DNA of 64,000 nucleotides from contig DATKAE010000084.1 of NCBI GenBank assembly GCA_035498405.1, forward strand, positions 169,687 through 233,686, given 5' to 3'. Shown piece after piece: positions 17,202 through 25,534 of the stretch (its first letter is position 1; the number at the start of each line of letters is the position of its first letter). Under the pieces are notes generated by a model, which saw only the letters and a list, made by a program, of their open reading frames with translations, was not told the DNA's origin and searched no databases. The DNA comes from DATBFU01 sp035498405 (GTDB lineage Bacteria > Acidobacteriota > Thermoanaerobaculia > UBA5066 > Gp7-AA6). Made by a program: the position numbers and the translations under genes.

Positions 17202-17918
17202 ATGCTCATCGACATCCGCGACATCACCAAGGTGTACGACATGGGGGAGGAGCGCGTCCGGGCCTTGGACGGGGTCACCTTGGGTGTCGAGCGCGGCGAA
17301 TACGTGGCGATCATGGGACCGTCGGGCTCGGGCAAGTCCACCCTCATGAACTTGATCGGATGCCTCGACACGCCGAGCTCCGGCTCGTACATCCTGAATG
17401 GGCGCGAGGTGGCGCAGATGTCCGACGACGAACTCGCGCAGATTCGCAACGAGGAAATCGGATTCGTCTTTCAGACCTTCAATCTGTTGCCGAGGACCAA
17501 CGCCCTGCAGCAGGTGGAGCTGCCGCTCGTGTACTCCGGCGTGCCGAAGAAAGAGCGGCGCGAGCGGGCGGTCCGGGCGCTCACGGCGGTGGGTCTCGGG
17601 GATCGGATGGGTCACCACCCCAACGAGCTGTCCGGCGGCCAGCGTCAGCGCGTGGCGGTCGCGCGCGCCCTGATCAATGATCCCTCGATCCTGCTCGCCG
17701 ACGAACCGACCGGCAACCTCGATTCCCAGACGGGCACGGAGATCATGGCCCTCTTCGACGAGTTGAACGCGCGCGGCAACACCATCATCCTCGTCACGCA
17801 CGAGGAGGACATCGCGGCTCACGCCCGCCGGATCGTGCGTCTGCGTGACGGGAAGGTGCGCGAGGACCGTCCCAACGAGGAACGCGTCCGCGCGACGACG
17901 ACCGCGACCGCGGGCTGA
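17202..17918 (+). CDS. MacB/LolD-type ABC transporter ATPase
   Basis: A 238-residue ATPase of the type VII (MacB/LolD) exporter family: Walker A GPSGSGKST (~40), family signature FQTFNLLPRTNALQQVELPL, ABC signature LSGGQRQRVAVARALI (~143), Walker B ILLADEPTGNLD, and the switch His in VTHEE. It should pair with FtsX-like permeases to move substrates in the periplasm via TolC, but no permease or membrane-fusion protein follows; the next gene is convergent. A TATAAA lies 17 nt before the ATG. Confidence 0.92.
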   Translation: MLIDIRDITKVYDMGEERVRALDGVTLGVERGEYVAIMGPSGSGKSTLMNLIGCLDTPSSGSYILNGREVAQMSDDELAQIRNEEIGFVFQTFNLLPRTNALQQVELPLVYSGVPKKERRERAVRALTAVGLGDRMGHHPNELSGGQRQRVAVARALINDPSILLADEPTGNLDSQTGTEIMALFDELNARGNTIILVTHEEDIAAHARRIVRLRDGKVREDRPNEERVRATTTATAG

Positions 17919-17923
17919 TCCCC

Positions 17924-17940
17924 CCGGGCGGCCGGCCCGG
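17924..17940. terminator. GC hairpin between convergent genes
   Basis: CCGGGC/GCCCGG stem with a five-base loop, just after the ATPase stop and before the convergent acylase gene. There is no T tract, so it is only a possible 3'-end structure. Confidence 0.3.
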
Positions 17941-17986
17941 CGCGCGTCTCCGAGCACTGGCCGAGCGGGAATCCTCGCTCCGCGGC

Positions 17987-20365
17987 TCAAGGCGTTGCCG
18001 CGGGAACGAGGCGAAGCGTCGAGACCGGCCCGCCCCCGATCCGGAAATACTCGCCGCGCTTCCAGAGGGGCAACAGGTCCCGATAGCGGGGGGAGAAGAC
18101 GTTGCCCGATTGACCGGTCGTGTGGACGAAGAGCGACCGGGACGGGTCCGCGAGGTCGATGATCTGTCGGTAACTCGGCCCGTCCGACATGACGTAGGAG
18201 CCGTCCCGGCGGTAGGCGCCCACGTTGATCGTCGAGGCGTCGCCGCCCTGTCCCGTCTCGAGGCTGAAGAAGGGCCGCAGGAGCGCAACCCCGTCGAAGA
18301 CGCCGTGCGGGAATCGGGCGCGGTGCAGCCGCTCCCAGCGCCAGCCCGCCGGGTCCGAGCCCAGGCGCTGCCGCAACTGCCGCACGGCCGCCGAGAGTGT
18401 GGCGGTCTTGAAGTCGGCGCAAGTCTCCTTTCTCGACGTCCGGACGTCGTCGCACCAGCTCGAGTTCTCGCGGAATGAATTGATCAAGAATCGGGAACGG
18501 ACGCTCCCGGCGGGAGTCTTCCCGAGCTCGTCCTCGGGCATCGAGGAAAGGGCCGTGTACCAGGCGGCATAGATCGACGCGGCCACGGAGTCGGGGGAAA
18601 ACGTCCGGTCCCAGACCTTCAGTCTTTCGAGGGCGTCGCGGGAGGTCGCGTCCTCGGGCCGTGTGTCCAGCAGCAGCGGCAAGAGCTCGTCGGCCTGCTC
18701 GGAGTGGCGATCGAGCTGGATCGCTGTCATCGCCTCTCGATCGAGCGGGCCGGAGGCGAGGATTCGCTTGGTGATTCGATCGGCCCGGTACGGCTCGGGC
18801 CAGTCGCCCGTCATCGGCCAGGGATACCGATCCGAGACGACGCGGTCGTTGGCCGTCGCGATGTAGCCGCGGGGCGGGTCCAGGACCCGCGGAAGCTTCT
18901 CGAACGGAATGTATCCACTCCAGTCGTCCGGGCCCGAGCCCGACACCGGCAGCAGACCGTCGGAGCGGGGCCGGATCGGGATGGCCCCTGTCGCCGTGTA
19001 GCCGATGTGGCCGTCCACGTCCGCGTAGACGAGGTTCTGCGCGGGCGCCCGCAGGAGGCCCGCCGCAGCGAGGAACTGCTCCCAGTTGGAGGCGCGGTCA
19101 ATGCCGAGAAAGGCCTCGGCCGTCGTGTCCCCCGGATCGAGCCCCGTCCACCGCAGGGCGACCTGGTGTCCGAGCGTCTCGGCGCCGGCGTAGAGGTCGG
19201 TCACGATCGGGCCGTGCGCCGAGGCGCGCACGTCCAGCAGGACATCGGCTGAGCCCCGCACCGGGATACGCTCGGTGCGGCGCTCGAACGCCCGGGAACT
19301 CCCGCGGTAGAAGTAGCGTGAGGGGTCGCTCGGGTCGACCTGCTCGAGAAAGAGATCCTGGACGTCAGGCTCGACACTGGTCAGGCCCCACGCGATGCGA
19401 GCGTTGTGGCCGATGATCACGCCGGGTAGGCCCGGCAACGTGGCTCCCTCGACGGAGAGGCCGGGCGCCTCGAGACGAGCCAGGTACCAGACCGAGGGCG
19501 TGCGCAGCCCCAGGTGCGGATCGTTGGCGAGCATCGGCTTTCCGGACTTCGTCCTCGAGCCCGCCACGACCCAAGAATTGCTGCCGATCTCCTCGCCCTG
19601 AAAACCCAGGGCGGAAAGGCCGGCAAAGGCGCTCTCGAGAGACCCCCACGGGCCGGCCGGCGCCCATGGCGGGGCGGACCCGGGGCGGACAGCGGCGGCG
19701 CCCACGCGATCCATCCACTCGGCGTCGAGAAGGATCGTCGGTTCCAGCGGAACGGGAGGGAGCAGCTGCCCCGCTCGCTCCGCACCCACGGCGGAGACAA
19801 ATCGCGCGCGTCGGATCTCGTCCCTCGCGTTGCCCGCCAAGTCCCAGGCCATCATCTTCGCCCAGGCGAGCGAATCGACCGGAGTGAAGGTCTCGGGCTC
19901 GGCGCGCAAGATCCGGTACTCGACCGGACGCGCCCGGTCGGCGGAGAGGAACGAGTTCACCCCGGCCGTGTAGGCTTCGAGGAGCGCGCGCGTCTCCCGG
20001 GAGAGGGACTGCCACGAGGCCTCGGCGGCCCGGCGAAATCCGACCGTTCTCAGGAACCGATCCGTATCGATCAGGCGAGGGCCCAGAATCTCGGCGAGGC
20101 GGCCGCTCCCGATGCGGCGTTGAAAGTCCATTTGCCACAGCCGGTCCTGGGCGTGGGCGTAGCCCAAGCCGAAGAGGGCGTCCGCCGACGAGCCTGCCCG
20201 CACCGTCGGGACCCCGCGAGCGTCGCGATCGATCGACACCGGCCCGGAGATGCCCACGACCCGCTGCTCGCCGGTCTTCCGCGAGAGGGTGGACACGGCG
20301 AGCAGTGCGAGGCCCGCCGCGACGGCGAGCGCCGCGACGAGGGCGGCGTAGAGGGTCTTCCTCAC
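17987..20365 (-). CDS. Penicillin acylase (Ntn-hydrolase) family protein, exported
   Basis: A 792-residue precursor from GTG at 20365; the upstream in-frame extension is Arg/Pro-rich and not family-like. A signal segment follows the start (residues ~6-26). Family features: RDARGVPTVRA and YAHAQDRLWQMDFQRR in the alpha chain, then the autocatalytic nucleophile Ser262 in GSNSWVVAG, NDPHLGL, PGVIIGHNARIAWGLT, and the beta-chain NLVYADVDGHIGY. Like relatives it should cleave itself into alpha and beta chains in the periplasm and hydrolyse an amide such as an acyl-homoserine lactone, cyclic lipopeptide or beta-lactam side chain. The substrate cannot be predicted. Confidence 0.9.
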   Translation of the reverse strand: MRKTLYAALVAALAVAAGLALLAVSTLSRKTGEQRVVGISGPVSIDRDARGVPTVRAGSSADALFGLGYAHAQDRLWQMDFQRRIGSGRLAEILGPRLIDTDRFLRTVGFRRAAEASWQSLSRETRALLEAYTAGVNSFLSADRARPVEYRILRAEPETFTPVDSLAWAKMMAWDLAGNARDEIRRARFVSAVGAERAGQLLPPVPLEPTILLDAEWMDRVGAAAVRPGSAPPWAPAGPWGSLESAFAGLSALGFQGEEIGSNSWVVAGSRTKSGKPMLANDPHLGLRTPSVWYLARLEAPGLSVEGATLPGLPGVIIGHNARIAWGLTSVEPDVQDLFLEQVDPSDPSRYFYRGSSRAFERRTERIPVRGSADVLLDVRASAHGPIVTDLYAGAETLGHQVALRWTGLDPGDTTAEAFLGIDRASNWEQFLAAAGLLRAPAQNLVYADVDGHIGYTATGAIPIRPRSDGLLPVSGSGPDDWSGYIPFEKLPRVLDPPRGYIATANDRVVSDRYPWPMTGDWPEPYRADRITKRILASGPLDREAMTAIQLDRHSEQADELLPLLLDTRPEDATSRDALERLKVWDRTFSPDSVAASIYAAWYTALSSMPEDELGKTPAGSVRSRFLINSFRENSSWCDDVRTSRKETCADFKTATLSAAVRQLRQRLGSDPAGWRWERLHRARFPHGVFDGVALLRPFFSLETGQGGDASTINVGAYRRDGSYVMSDGPSYRQIIDLADPSRSLFVHTTGQSGNVFSPRYRDLLPLWKRGEYFRIGGGPVSTLRLVPAATP

Positions 20366-20476
20366 GCGGCGAAGTCGAGCGGGCGCACTAGAGCGCCGTC
20401 TCGGGCCCCGCGGCGCCCCCGCGGGTCTTCGGCGAGAGCCGGCCTCATCCCTCGTTGCGTTCCTCGGCCGGGAGCT

Positions 20477-20482
20477 TAACCT
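20477..20482 (+). promoter_or_regulatory. -10-like element before the ATP-grasp gene
   Basis: TAACCT ends 7 nt before the GTG at 20490; no Shine-Dalgarno sequence. It fits the TAnnnT pattern seen before other genes here. Confidence 0.3.
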
Positions 20483-20489
20483 AGGGGCC

Positions 20490-21725
20490 GTGCCGCGAGT
20501 CCTGCTGCTTCTGCCCACGACGACCTACCGCACACCCGATTTTCTGGAGGCCGCGGAGCGCTTGGGCCTGGAGGTCACGGTGGCCTCGGAGGAATCGAGT
20601 GCGCTCGAGGGATCAAGCCCGGATGGCCTCCTGACCCTCGACTTCCGCGAGCCGGCTGCGTGCGCCAGGCGTGTCGAAGAGTTTGCCCGTCGCGTGCCCA
20701 TTGCGGCGGCCGTCGGCGTGGACGAACAGACGGTGGTCGCGGCATCGGCGATTTCCGCCGCGCTCGGCCTGCCGGCCAATCCTCCGGGAGCGGCCGTGGC
20801 GGCCTGGCACAAGGGCACGCTTCGGCGCCGTCTGTCTGCCGCCGGCGTGCCCACACCGGCGCACCGGATTTTTTCCCGCCACGAGGACGCCGCCGGCGTG
20901 GCGGGCCGCATCCGATACCCCTGCGTCCTGAAGCCGACTTTCTTGGCAGGGAGCCGCGGCGTGATCCGCGCGGATGAGCCGGAAGGCTTCGTCGCCGCGT
21001 GGGGGCGAATCGACCGCCTTCTCGAGGACCCGGCCGTGTCGCGCCTTGGCGGCAAGCTCGCGGGAGAGATCCTCGTCGAGGACTTCGTTTTCGGGAGCGA
21101 GTTTGCCGTCGAAGGGCTGCTCGAGGGCGGAGAGCTCTCGGTGCTCGCCCTCTTCGACAAACCGGATCCGCTCGACGGTCCCTTCTTCGAGGAGACGATC
21201 TACGTGACGCCCTCGCGCCTGCCCGAGCCCGAGCAGCGGGAGATCCATCGGGTCGTCGCCGCGGGCGCGCGCGCTCTGGGTCTCTCCGAAGGACCCGTTC
21301 ACGCGGAGGTGCGCCACGGCGCTTCGGGAACCTGGCTGATCGAACTCGCCGCGCGGTCGATCGGAGGTCTCTGCGCCCGGACTCTTCGATTCGGCACCGG
21401 GATTTCGCTCGAGGAGCTGATCCTGAGAAGTGCTCTGCGAATGGAGATCCAGACCCTCGAGCGGGAGCCTCTGGCGGCGGGTGTCCTGATGATTCCCATC
21501 CCAAAGGCGGGTGTGCTCGAGGAGATCGGCGGGGTCGATCGGGCGCGCGCCGTGCCCGGCATCGTCGAAGTCGCGATCACGGCTCACCTCGGCCAGCGCC
21601 TGGTGCCTCTGCCCGAGGGCTCCCGATACTTGGGGTTTCTCTTCAGTCGAGCGGAGAGGCCGGAAGAAGCGGAAGCCGCGCTTCGTCGAGCGCAGTCCCT
21701 GTTGGGTTTTTCGATCGGAAGCTGA
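20490..21725 (+). CDS. ATP-grasp domain ligase/carboxylase-like protein
   Basis: A 411-residue soluble protein from GTG. N-terminal pre-ATP-grasp Rossmann part (residues 1-100), then the ATP-grasp core: KGTLRRRLSAAGVPTPAH, YPCVLKPTFLAGSRGVI (P-loop lysine), GEILVEDFVFGSEFAVEG, and the metal-binding VHAEVRHG and IELAARSIGG segments. The C-terminal domain (~330-411) resembles that of L-amino-acid ligases such as BacD. It probably joins a carboxylate to an amine with ATP use, perhaps making a dipeptide. No pathway partners lie nearby. Confidence 0.8.
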   Translation: MPRVLLLLPTTTYRTPDFLEAAERLGLEVTVASEESSALEGSSPDGLLTLDFREPAACARRVEEFARRVPIAAAVGVDEQTVVAASAISAALGLPANPPGAAVAAWHKGTLRRRLSAAGVPTPAHRIFSRHEDAAGVAGRIRYPCVLKPTFLAGSRGVIRADEPEGFVAAWGRIDRLLEDPAVSRLGGKLAGEILVEDFVFGSEFAVEGLLEGGELSVLALFDKPDPLDGPFFEETIYVTPSRLPEPEQREIHRVVAAGARALGLSEGPVHAEVRHGASGTWLIELAARSIGGLCARTLRFGTGISLEELILRSALRMEIQTLEREPLAAGVLMIPIPKAGVLEEIGGVDRARAVPGIVEVAITAHLGQRLVPLPEGSRYLGFLFSRAERPEEAEAALRRAQSLLGFSIGS

Positions 21726-21747
21726 GCCGCCGGGCGGCGGGGCGGGG

Positions 21748-22341
21748 CTACTTGGCGGGGGAGTAGTAGGGATTCCGTCCCGAGGCGTGGTCGGTCGTGT
21801 CGAGGATCTCGCCGACGGCGGGGGCAAGGCTCCGAATCGCTTTCTCGATTCCCTGCTTCAACGTGATGTCGGCGGCGCCGCATCCCTGACAGCCGCCTCC
21901 CAAGCGCAGGTAGACGTTGTTCTTCTTGACGTCGATCAGCTCGACCCATCCCCCGTGCTGAGCGATCGCCGGGTTGATCTCCCTGTCGAGGAGGTCGCCG
22001 ATGGCCCACTTGAGGTCTCCCTCCGAGGGGAGCTTCTCGAAGTATTCGGCGGCGACGATCGGCCCCCCGCTCTTCAAGTGTCTTCGGATGACGTGGCCGA
22101 TTCCCAAGGCGGGCCAGTCGACGGCGTGGAGAGCGTTGACCGTCACGAGATTCTCGGCGAGGAGAGCGGACTCGACGCCGGGAATCGCGAGCAGCTCGGC
22201 CGCGAGCGGGGACAGACGCGCAGCCTCTTGCCGGTCGGCGAAGAAGGCCGAGCCCTCGGGCACGACCGGCCGGTCCACGAGGAAACGGCAACTTTCGCCG
22301 GACCGGGAAGGCTCTCCCGTGATCTTGATGTCCTCGGCCAC
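21748..22341 (-). CDS. nfuA: Nfu-type iron-sulfur cluster carrier
   Basis: A 197-residue protein with an Nfu N-terminal domain (~10-95: SPLAAELLAIPGVESALLAENLVTV...DW) and a C-terminal NifU-like domain with the cluster-binding CxxC in GGGCQGCGAAD (~residue 160). It would carry 4Fe-4S clusters to client enzymes. The GTG at 22341 is preferred because TATACT lies 6 nt ahead of it; the next upstream ATG would place that -10 inside the gene. It is divergent from the TPR gene at 22399. Confidence 0.88.
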   Translation of the reverse strand: MAEDIKITGEPSRSGESCRFLVDRPVVPEGSAFFADRQEAARLSPLAAELLAIPGVESALLAENLVTVNALHAVDWPALGIGHVIRRHLKSGGPIVAAEYFEKLPSEGDLKWAIGDLLDREINPAIAQHGGWVELIDVKKNNVYLRLGGGCQGCGAADITLKQGIEKAIRSLAPAVGEILDTTDHASGRNPYYSPAK

Positions 22342-22353
22342 CTGGCCAGTATA
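22342..22353 (-). promoter_or_regulatory. -10 element of likely leaderless nfuA promoter
   Basis: TATACT (minus strand, 22353-22348) then 6 nt then GTG at 22341. No convincing -35 was found. Confidence 0.55.
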
Positions 22354-22361
22354 GCTTCGCA

Positions 22362-22391
22362 TTGACGCGGTTTCGGGCCGTCGCAGATAAT
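22362..22391 (+). promoter_or_regulatory. Near-consensus promoter, likely leaderless
   Basis: TTGACG (22362-22367), an 18-nt spacer, and GATAAT (22386-22391), which ends 7 nt before the ATG at 22399. No Shine-Dalgarno sequence. It is divergent from the nfuA -10 element. Confidence 0.7.
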
Positions 22392-22398
22392 CCGGCCG

Positions 22399-23100
22399 AT
22401 GAAGGAAAGATTTGTCCGCAAGGACCTGAAGCGCAACGAGCTGGCCGAGACGGTCGGCCGGACCGTCGAATACCTCAAGTCCCACCGCAGGGGCGTCGTG
22501 GAAGCGGCGGCGGTCGCCGCGGGGCTGGCACTCTTCTTGGCCGGCTTCGTCCTCGTGAAACTGTACCGGGAGAGGAGCGCGGGCACCGAGCTGTCGGCCG
22601 GGCTCGAGGCCTTGCAGGCGCCGCTCGCGGGGGAAGCGGCCGCCGCGACGGCGCCATTGAGCTTTCCGACCGACGCCGCGCGGGGCCAGGCGGCCGATGG
22701 CCATTTCCGCCGGGCGGCATCGCATGGGGGCACCGCGGCAGGCCGGGCCGCCGCCGTGATTCTGGCGGCGCGGGTCGAGAGGCCGGGCACGGCGGAAGAG
22801 ACCTTCCGGCGGGCGGCCCGGGAGGGCAAGGCGGAGATCGCCGCGGCGGCAGAGATCGATGCCGCGAAGCTGCTGGCGTCGCAGGGGAAGACAACCGAGG
22901 CCGTCGACCGGTTGAAGCGCGCGATCGAGTCGGCATCGGTTACGGTTCCGAAGGACGCCCTGCTCTACACGCTCGCGCAGATCTATGAGACCAGCGGCGA
23001 CAGCTCCGACGCCCGCGCGACTTACCAGCGCCTCCTGAGCGACTATCCCGACTCGCCCTACCGAGCCGACGCCCGCTCCCGAAGCGGGGCGGGGATGTAG
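22399..23100 (+). CDS. Membrane-anchored TPR protein (YfgM-like)
   Basis: A 233-residue protein: a basic N-terminus with YLKSHRRGVVE, one membrane helix (residues ~34-54), and a periplasmic region with TPR-type helices (AAAEIDAAKLLASQGKTTEAVDRLKRAI; YTLAQIYETSGDSSDARATYQRLLSDYPDSPY). The layout matches YfgM/YfgL-type ancillary SecYEG proteins, but short TPR proteins are hard to tell apart, so the role is open. Confidence 0.75.
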   Translation: MKERFVRKDLKRNELAETVGRTVEYLKSHRRGVVEAAAVAAGLALFLAGFVLVKLYRERSAGTELSAGLEALQAPLAGEAAAATAPLSFPTDAARGQAADGHFRRAASHGGTAAGRAAAVILAARVERPGTAEETFRRAAREGKAEIAAAAEIDAAKLLASQGKTTEAVDRLKRAIESASVTVPKDALLYTLAQIYETSGDSSDARATYQRLLSDYPDSPYRADARSRSGAGM

Positions 23101-23197
23101 TCGGAGCCGCCCGGAAACCCGCGTCGGTCGGTCGCCGTCGGTCCGGGCGGCCCCCGAAGAAGTGTTCAAGGCTCTCCGGCTGTAGTTGACGGCGCAA

Positions 23198-24355
23198 GTG
23201 GCGACGAGAACCCGTCGGGTCGTGATCCTCGTCTGCGATGGGCTGGGTGTCGGGGCGGCGCCCGATGCCGAGGCGTACGGGGACAGCGGCGCCGACACGC
23301 TGGGCCACGTTCTGGAGCGGTGCCCGGTGGCATTGCCCCACCTGGAAGACCTCGGCCTGATGTCGCTGGTCGGCAGGGGTCGTTCGCGCGGCGCCCGAGG
23401 ACGCATGGCGGAAGCCTCGGCGGGCAAGGACTCGACGACGGGGCACTGGGAAATGATGGGCCTCGTCCTCGAGCATCCCTTTCCCTTGTACCCGAAGGGG
23501 TTCCCGCTCGATGTCGTCGGTCCGTTCGAGCAGTACCTCGGCAAGAAGGTGCTAGGCAACAAGGCCGCCTCGGGCACCGCGATCTTAGACGAGCTCGGGG
23601 CCGAACATCTGGCCACCGGGCGCCCGATTCTCTACACCTCGGGCGACTCGGTCTTTCAGGTTGCTGCGCACGAGGAGATCTGGCCGCCCGAGAGGCTGTG
23701 GGAAGCCTGCCGCTTCGCTCGAGGCCTGCTGACCGGACCACACCGCGTGGGCCGGGTCATCGCGCGTCCCTTCACGGGGCAGCCCGGAAACTTCCGGCGG
23801 ACCGCGAACCGGCGCGACTTCTCCGTCGAGCCGATCGGGGAGACGTGGCTCGACCGGCTGGTCGCCGCGGGCCGCCGCGTCTTCGGAGTCGGAAAGATCG
23901 TGGACATCTTCGCCGGCCGCGGCCTCACCGATTCGGCGCACACCGGGTCCGACGCGGAGGGGCTCTCGGTGACGACCGAACAGGTGCGTTCCGGCGACTG
24001 GGACTGCGTCGTCACGAACCTCGTCGACTTCGACAGCAAGTACGGGCATCGCAACGACCCGGCCGGCTTCGCGAGGGCCCTCGCCCTCCTCGACGGAGGG
24101 ATGCCGGGGCTGCTTGCGGCGCTGCGCCCGGACGACATCTTCCTCCTGACGGGGGACCACGGCTGCGAGACGACCGACATCTCGACCGACCACACGCGCG
24201 AGTGCGTGCCCCTGCTCGCCGCCGGCCCACGACTGCGTCGAGACGTCGATCTGGGGATTCGGTCGAGCTTTTGCGACCTCTCGGCGACGGCCGGTGAGTT
24301 TCTCGGTGTGCCGGCGCCGCGGGGCGAAAGCGCCCTCGGCCGTCTGCTCGCCTGA
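23198..24355 (+). CDS. deoB: Phosphopentomutase
   Basis: A 385-residue alkaline-phosphatase-superfamily enzyme that interconverts (deoxy)ribose-1- and 5-phosphate, linking nucleoside phosphorolysis to central metabolism. Metal and phosphoryl-transfer motifs are complete: VCDGLGVGAAPDA, the AGKDSTTGHWEMMG loop with the catalytic Thr, VDFDSKYGHRND, LLTGDHGCE and STDHTREC. The GTG at 23198 is used; a TTG at 23186 is possible but overlaps a -10-like TGTAGT. It starts a salvage region continued by the CNT transporter, purine nucleoside phosphorylase, cytidine deaminase and deoA. Confidence 0.95.
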   Translation: MATRTRRVVILVCDGLGVGAAPDAEAYGDSGADTLGHVLERCPVALPHLEDLGLMSLVGRGRSRGARGRMAEASAGKDSTTGHWEMMGLVLEHPFPLYPKGFPLDVVGPFEQYLGKKVLGNKAASGTAILDELGAEHLATGRPILYTSGDSVFQVAAHEEIWPPERLWEACRFARGLLTGPHRVGRVIARPFTGQPGNFRRTANRRDFSVEPIGETWLDRLVAAGRRVFGVGKIVDIFAGRGLTDSAHTGSDAEGLSVTTEQVRSGDWDCVVTNLVDFDSKYGHRNDPAGFARALALLDGGMPGLLAALRPDDIFLLTGDHGCETTDISTDHTRECVPLLAAGPRLRRDVDLGIRSSFCDLSATAGEFLGVPAPRGESALGRLLA

Positions 24356-24364
24356 CGGGCGCCC

Positions 24365-25519
24365 ATGCTCCATGGCGCGCTGATCGTCTCGGTTGCCGCC
24401 GGGGCCGCCGGTCTGGCCTTCGTTTTCGTCAATGAGTGGCTGATTCCCCGCCTCGCGCGAGGGGGCGCGGCGCCCGGGCCGAGGCCGCGCGTGTCAATCG
24501 TCATTCCGGCCCGAAACGAAGAGCGTGACGTCGAGGCGGGCGTGCGGTCCCACCTCGCGCAGGACTATGGCAATTTCGAGGTCGTGGTGGTCGAGGACCG
24601 GTCCACCGACGCGACCCCGCGGATCCTCGAACGCCTTTCTCGGGAGGATTCGCGGCTTCGAGTCGTGCCCGGGGCGGAACTCCCGGAGGGATGGCTCGGC
24701 AAGCCGCACGCCCTGGCGCAGGGCGCCGCGCTTTCCGGGGGGGAATTGATTCTCTTCGCCGACGCCGACGTCCGCTACCATCCGCGCGCCCTGAGCGAGG
24801 CCGTGACCTACTTCGCGGCCCGGAAGCTCGACTTCCTGATGCTGATCCCGCAGTTCGAGATGCGCGGATTCTGGGAAAACGTTCTGATGCCCTATCTTCT
24901 CGTTGCCTTCTTTCAGGCGCCGAGCTTTCTGGCCAACTGGCAACGTCCGCGCTGGATCGCCGCCGGCGGGGGGGCGGGCAACCTCGTCCGCCGGACGGTC
25001 TACGAGGGGGTCGGCGGCCACCGGGCATTGGCCGACTCGGTCGTCGACGACGTTCGGCTCGCCTTCGCCGTCAAGGGCGCCGGTTACCGCGTCGGCCTCG
25101 TTCGGGCGGACGACCGCATCGCCGTGCGCATGTACCGCGGTTTCCGGGAGGTCTTCGACGGGTTCACGAAGAACTTCGCTTATGTCTACCAGGGACTGGC
25201 CGGGCTGCTCCTCCTCGGCATCACGGTTCTGACGCTGGGCACCGGGCTCTTGCCCGCCGGGGCCCTCGTCGCCGATCTTGTGGGTCTGAGTCTGCCGTCG
25301 GCCGATGTCGTGTTGGCCGCGGTCGCCTGCGGCCTGGCAGTCTTCTCGCGAGTCGTCCTCGCGGTCTCCTATTCCGAGCCCCTGTGGCCCGCCCTGACGC
25401 ACCCTATAATGGCCGCGGTCTGGTCCGGTATTCTGTTGCGATCCCTGTTTCAGCGGTTCGTTCGGCGGCGCCTGACGTGGCGCGGGCGCACCTTCGCGGC
25501 GCGCAGAGCGCGTTTTTGA
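24365..25519 (+). CDS. Membrane-bound GT2 glycosyltransferase (HpnB/CrtQ-like)
   Basis: A 384-residue protein with one N-terminal helix, a GT-A domain and three C-terminal helices. Visible motifs: VSIVIPARNEERDV, VVVEDRSTDATP, GWLGKPHALAQGA, the DxD in LFADADVRYHP (~residue 138), and a QxxRW-like QRPRW near 198. The GWxGK motif and C-terminal membrane part resemble hopanoid-associated HpnB and carotenoid CrtQ transferases. It lies 9 bases after deoB; why it sits among nucleoside genes is unclear. Confidence 0.82.
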   Translation: MLHGALIVSVAAGAAGLAFVFVNEWLIPRLARGGAAPGPRPRVSIVIPARNEERDVEAGVRSHLAQDYGNFEVVVVEDRSTDATPRILERLSREDSRLRVVPGAELPEGWLGKPHALAQGAALSGGELILFADADVRYHPRALSEAVTYFAARKLDFLMLIPQFEMRGFWENVLMPYLLVAFFQAPSFLANWQRPRWIAAGGGAGNLVRRTVYEGVGGHRALADSVVDDVRLAFAVKGAGYRVGLVRADDRIAVRMYRGFREVFDGFTKNFAYVYQGLAGLLLLGITVLTLGTGLLPAGALVADLVGLSLPSADVVLAAVACGLAVFSRVVLAVSYSEPLWPALTHPIMAAVWSGILLRSLFQRFVRRRLTWRGRTFAARRARF

Positions 25520-25534
25520 AGGCGGAGGGAGGAA

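Noticed and set aside
20366..20518. N-terminal extension of the penicillin-acylase-family gene
   Set aside because: The extra 51 residues are Arg/Pro-rich and precede a normal signal peptide; they also overlap the divergent ATP-grasp gene's start.
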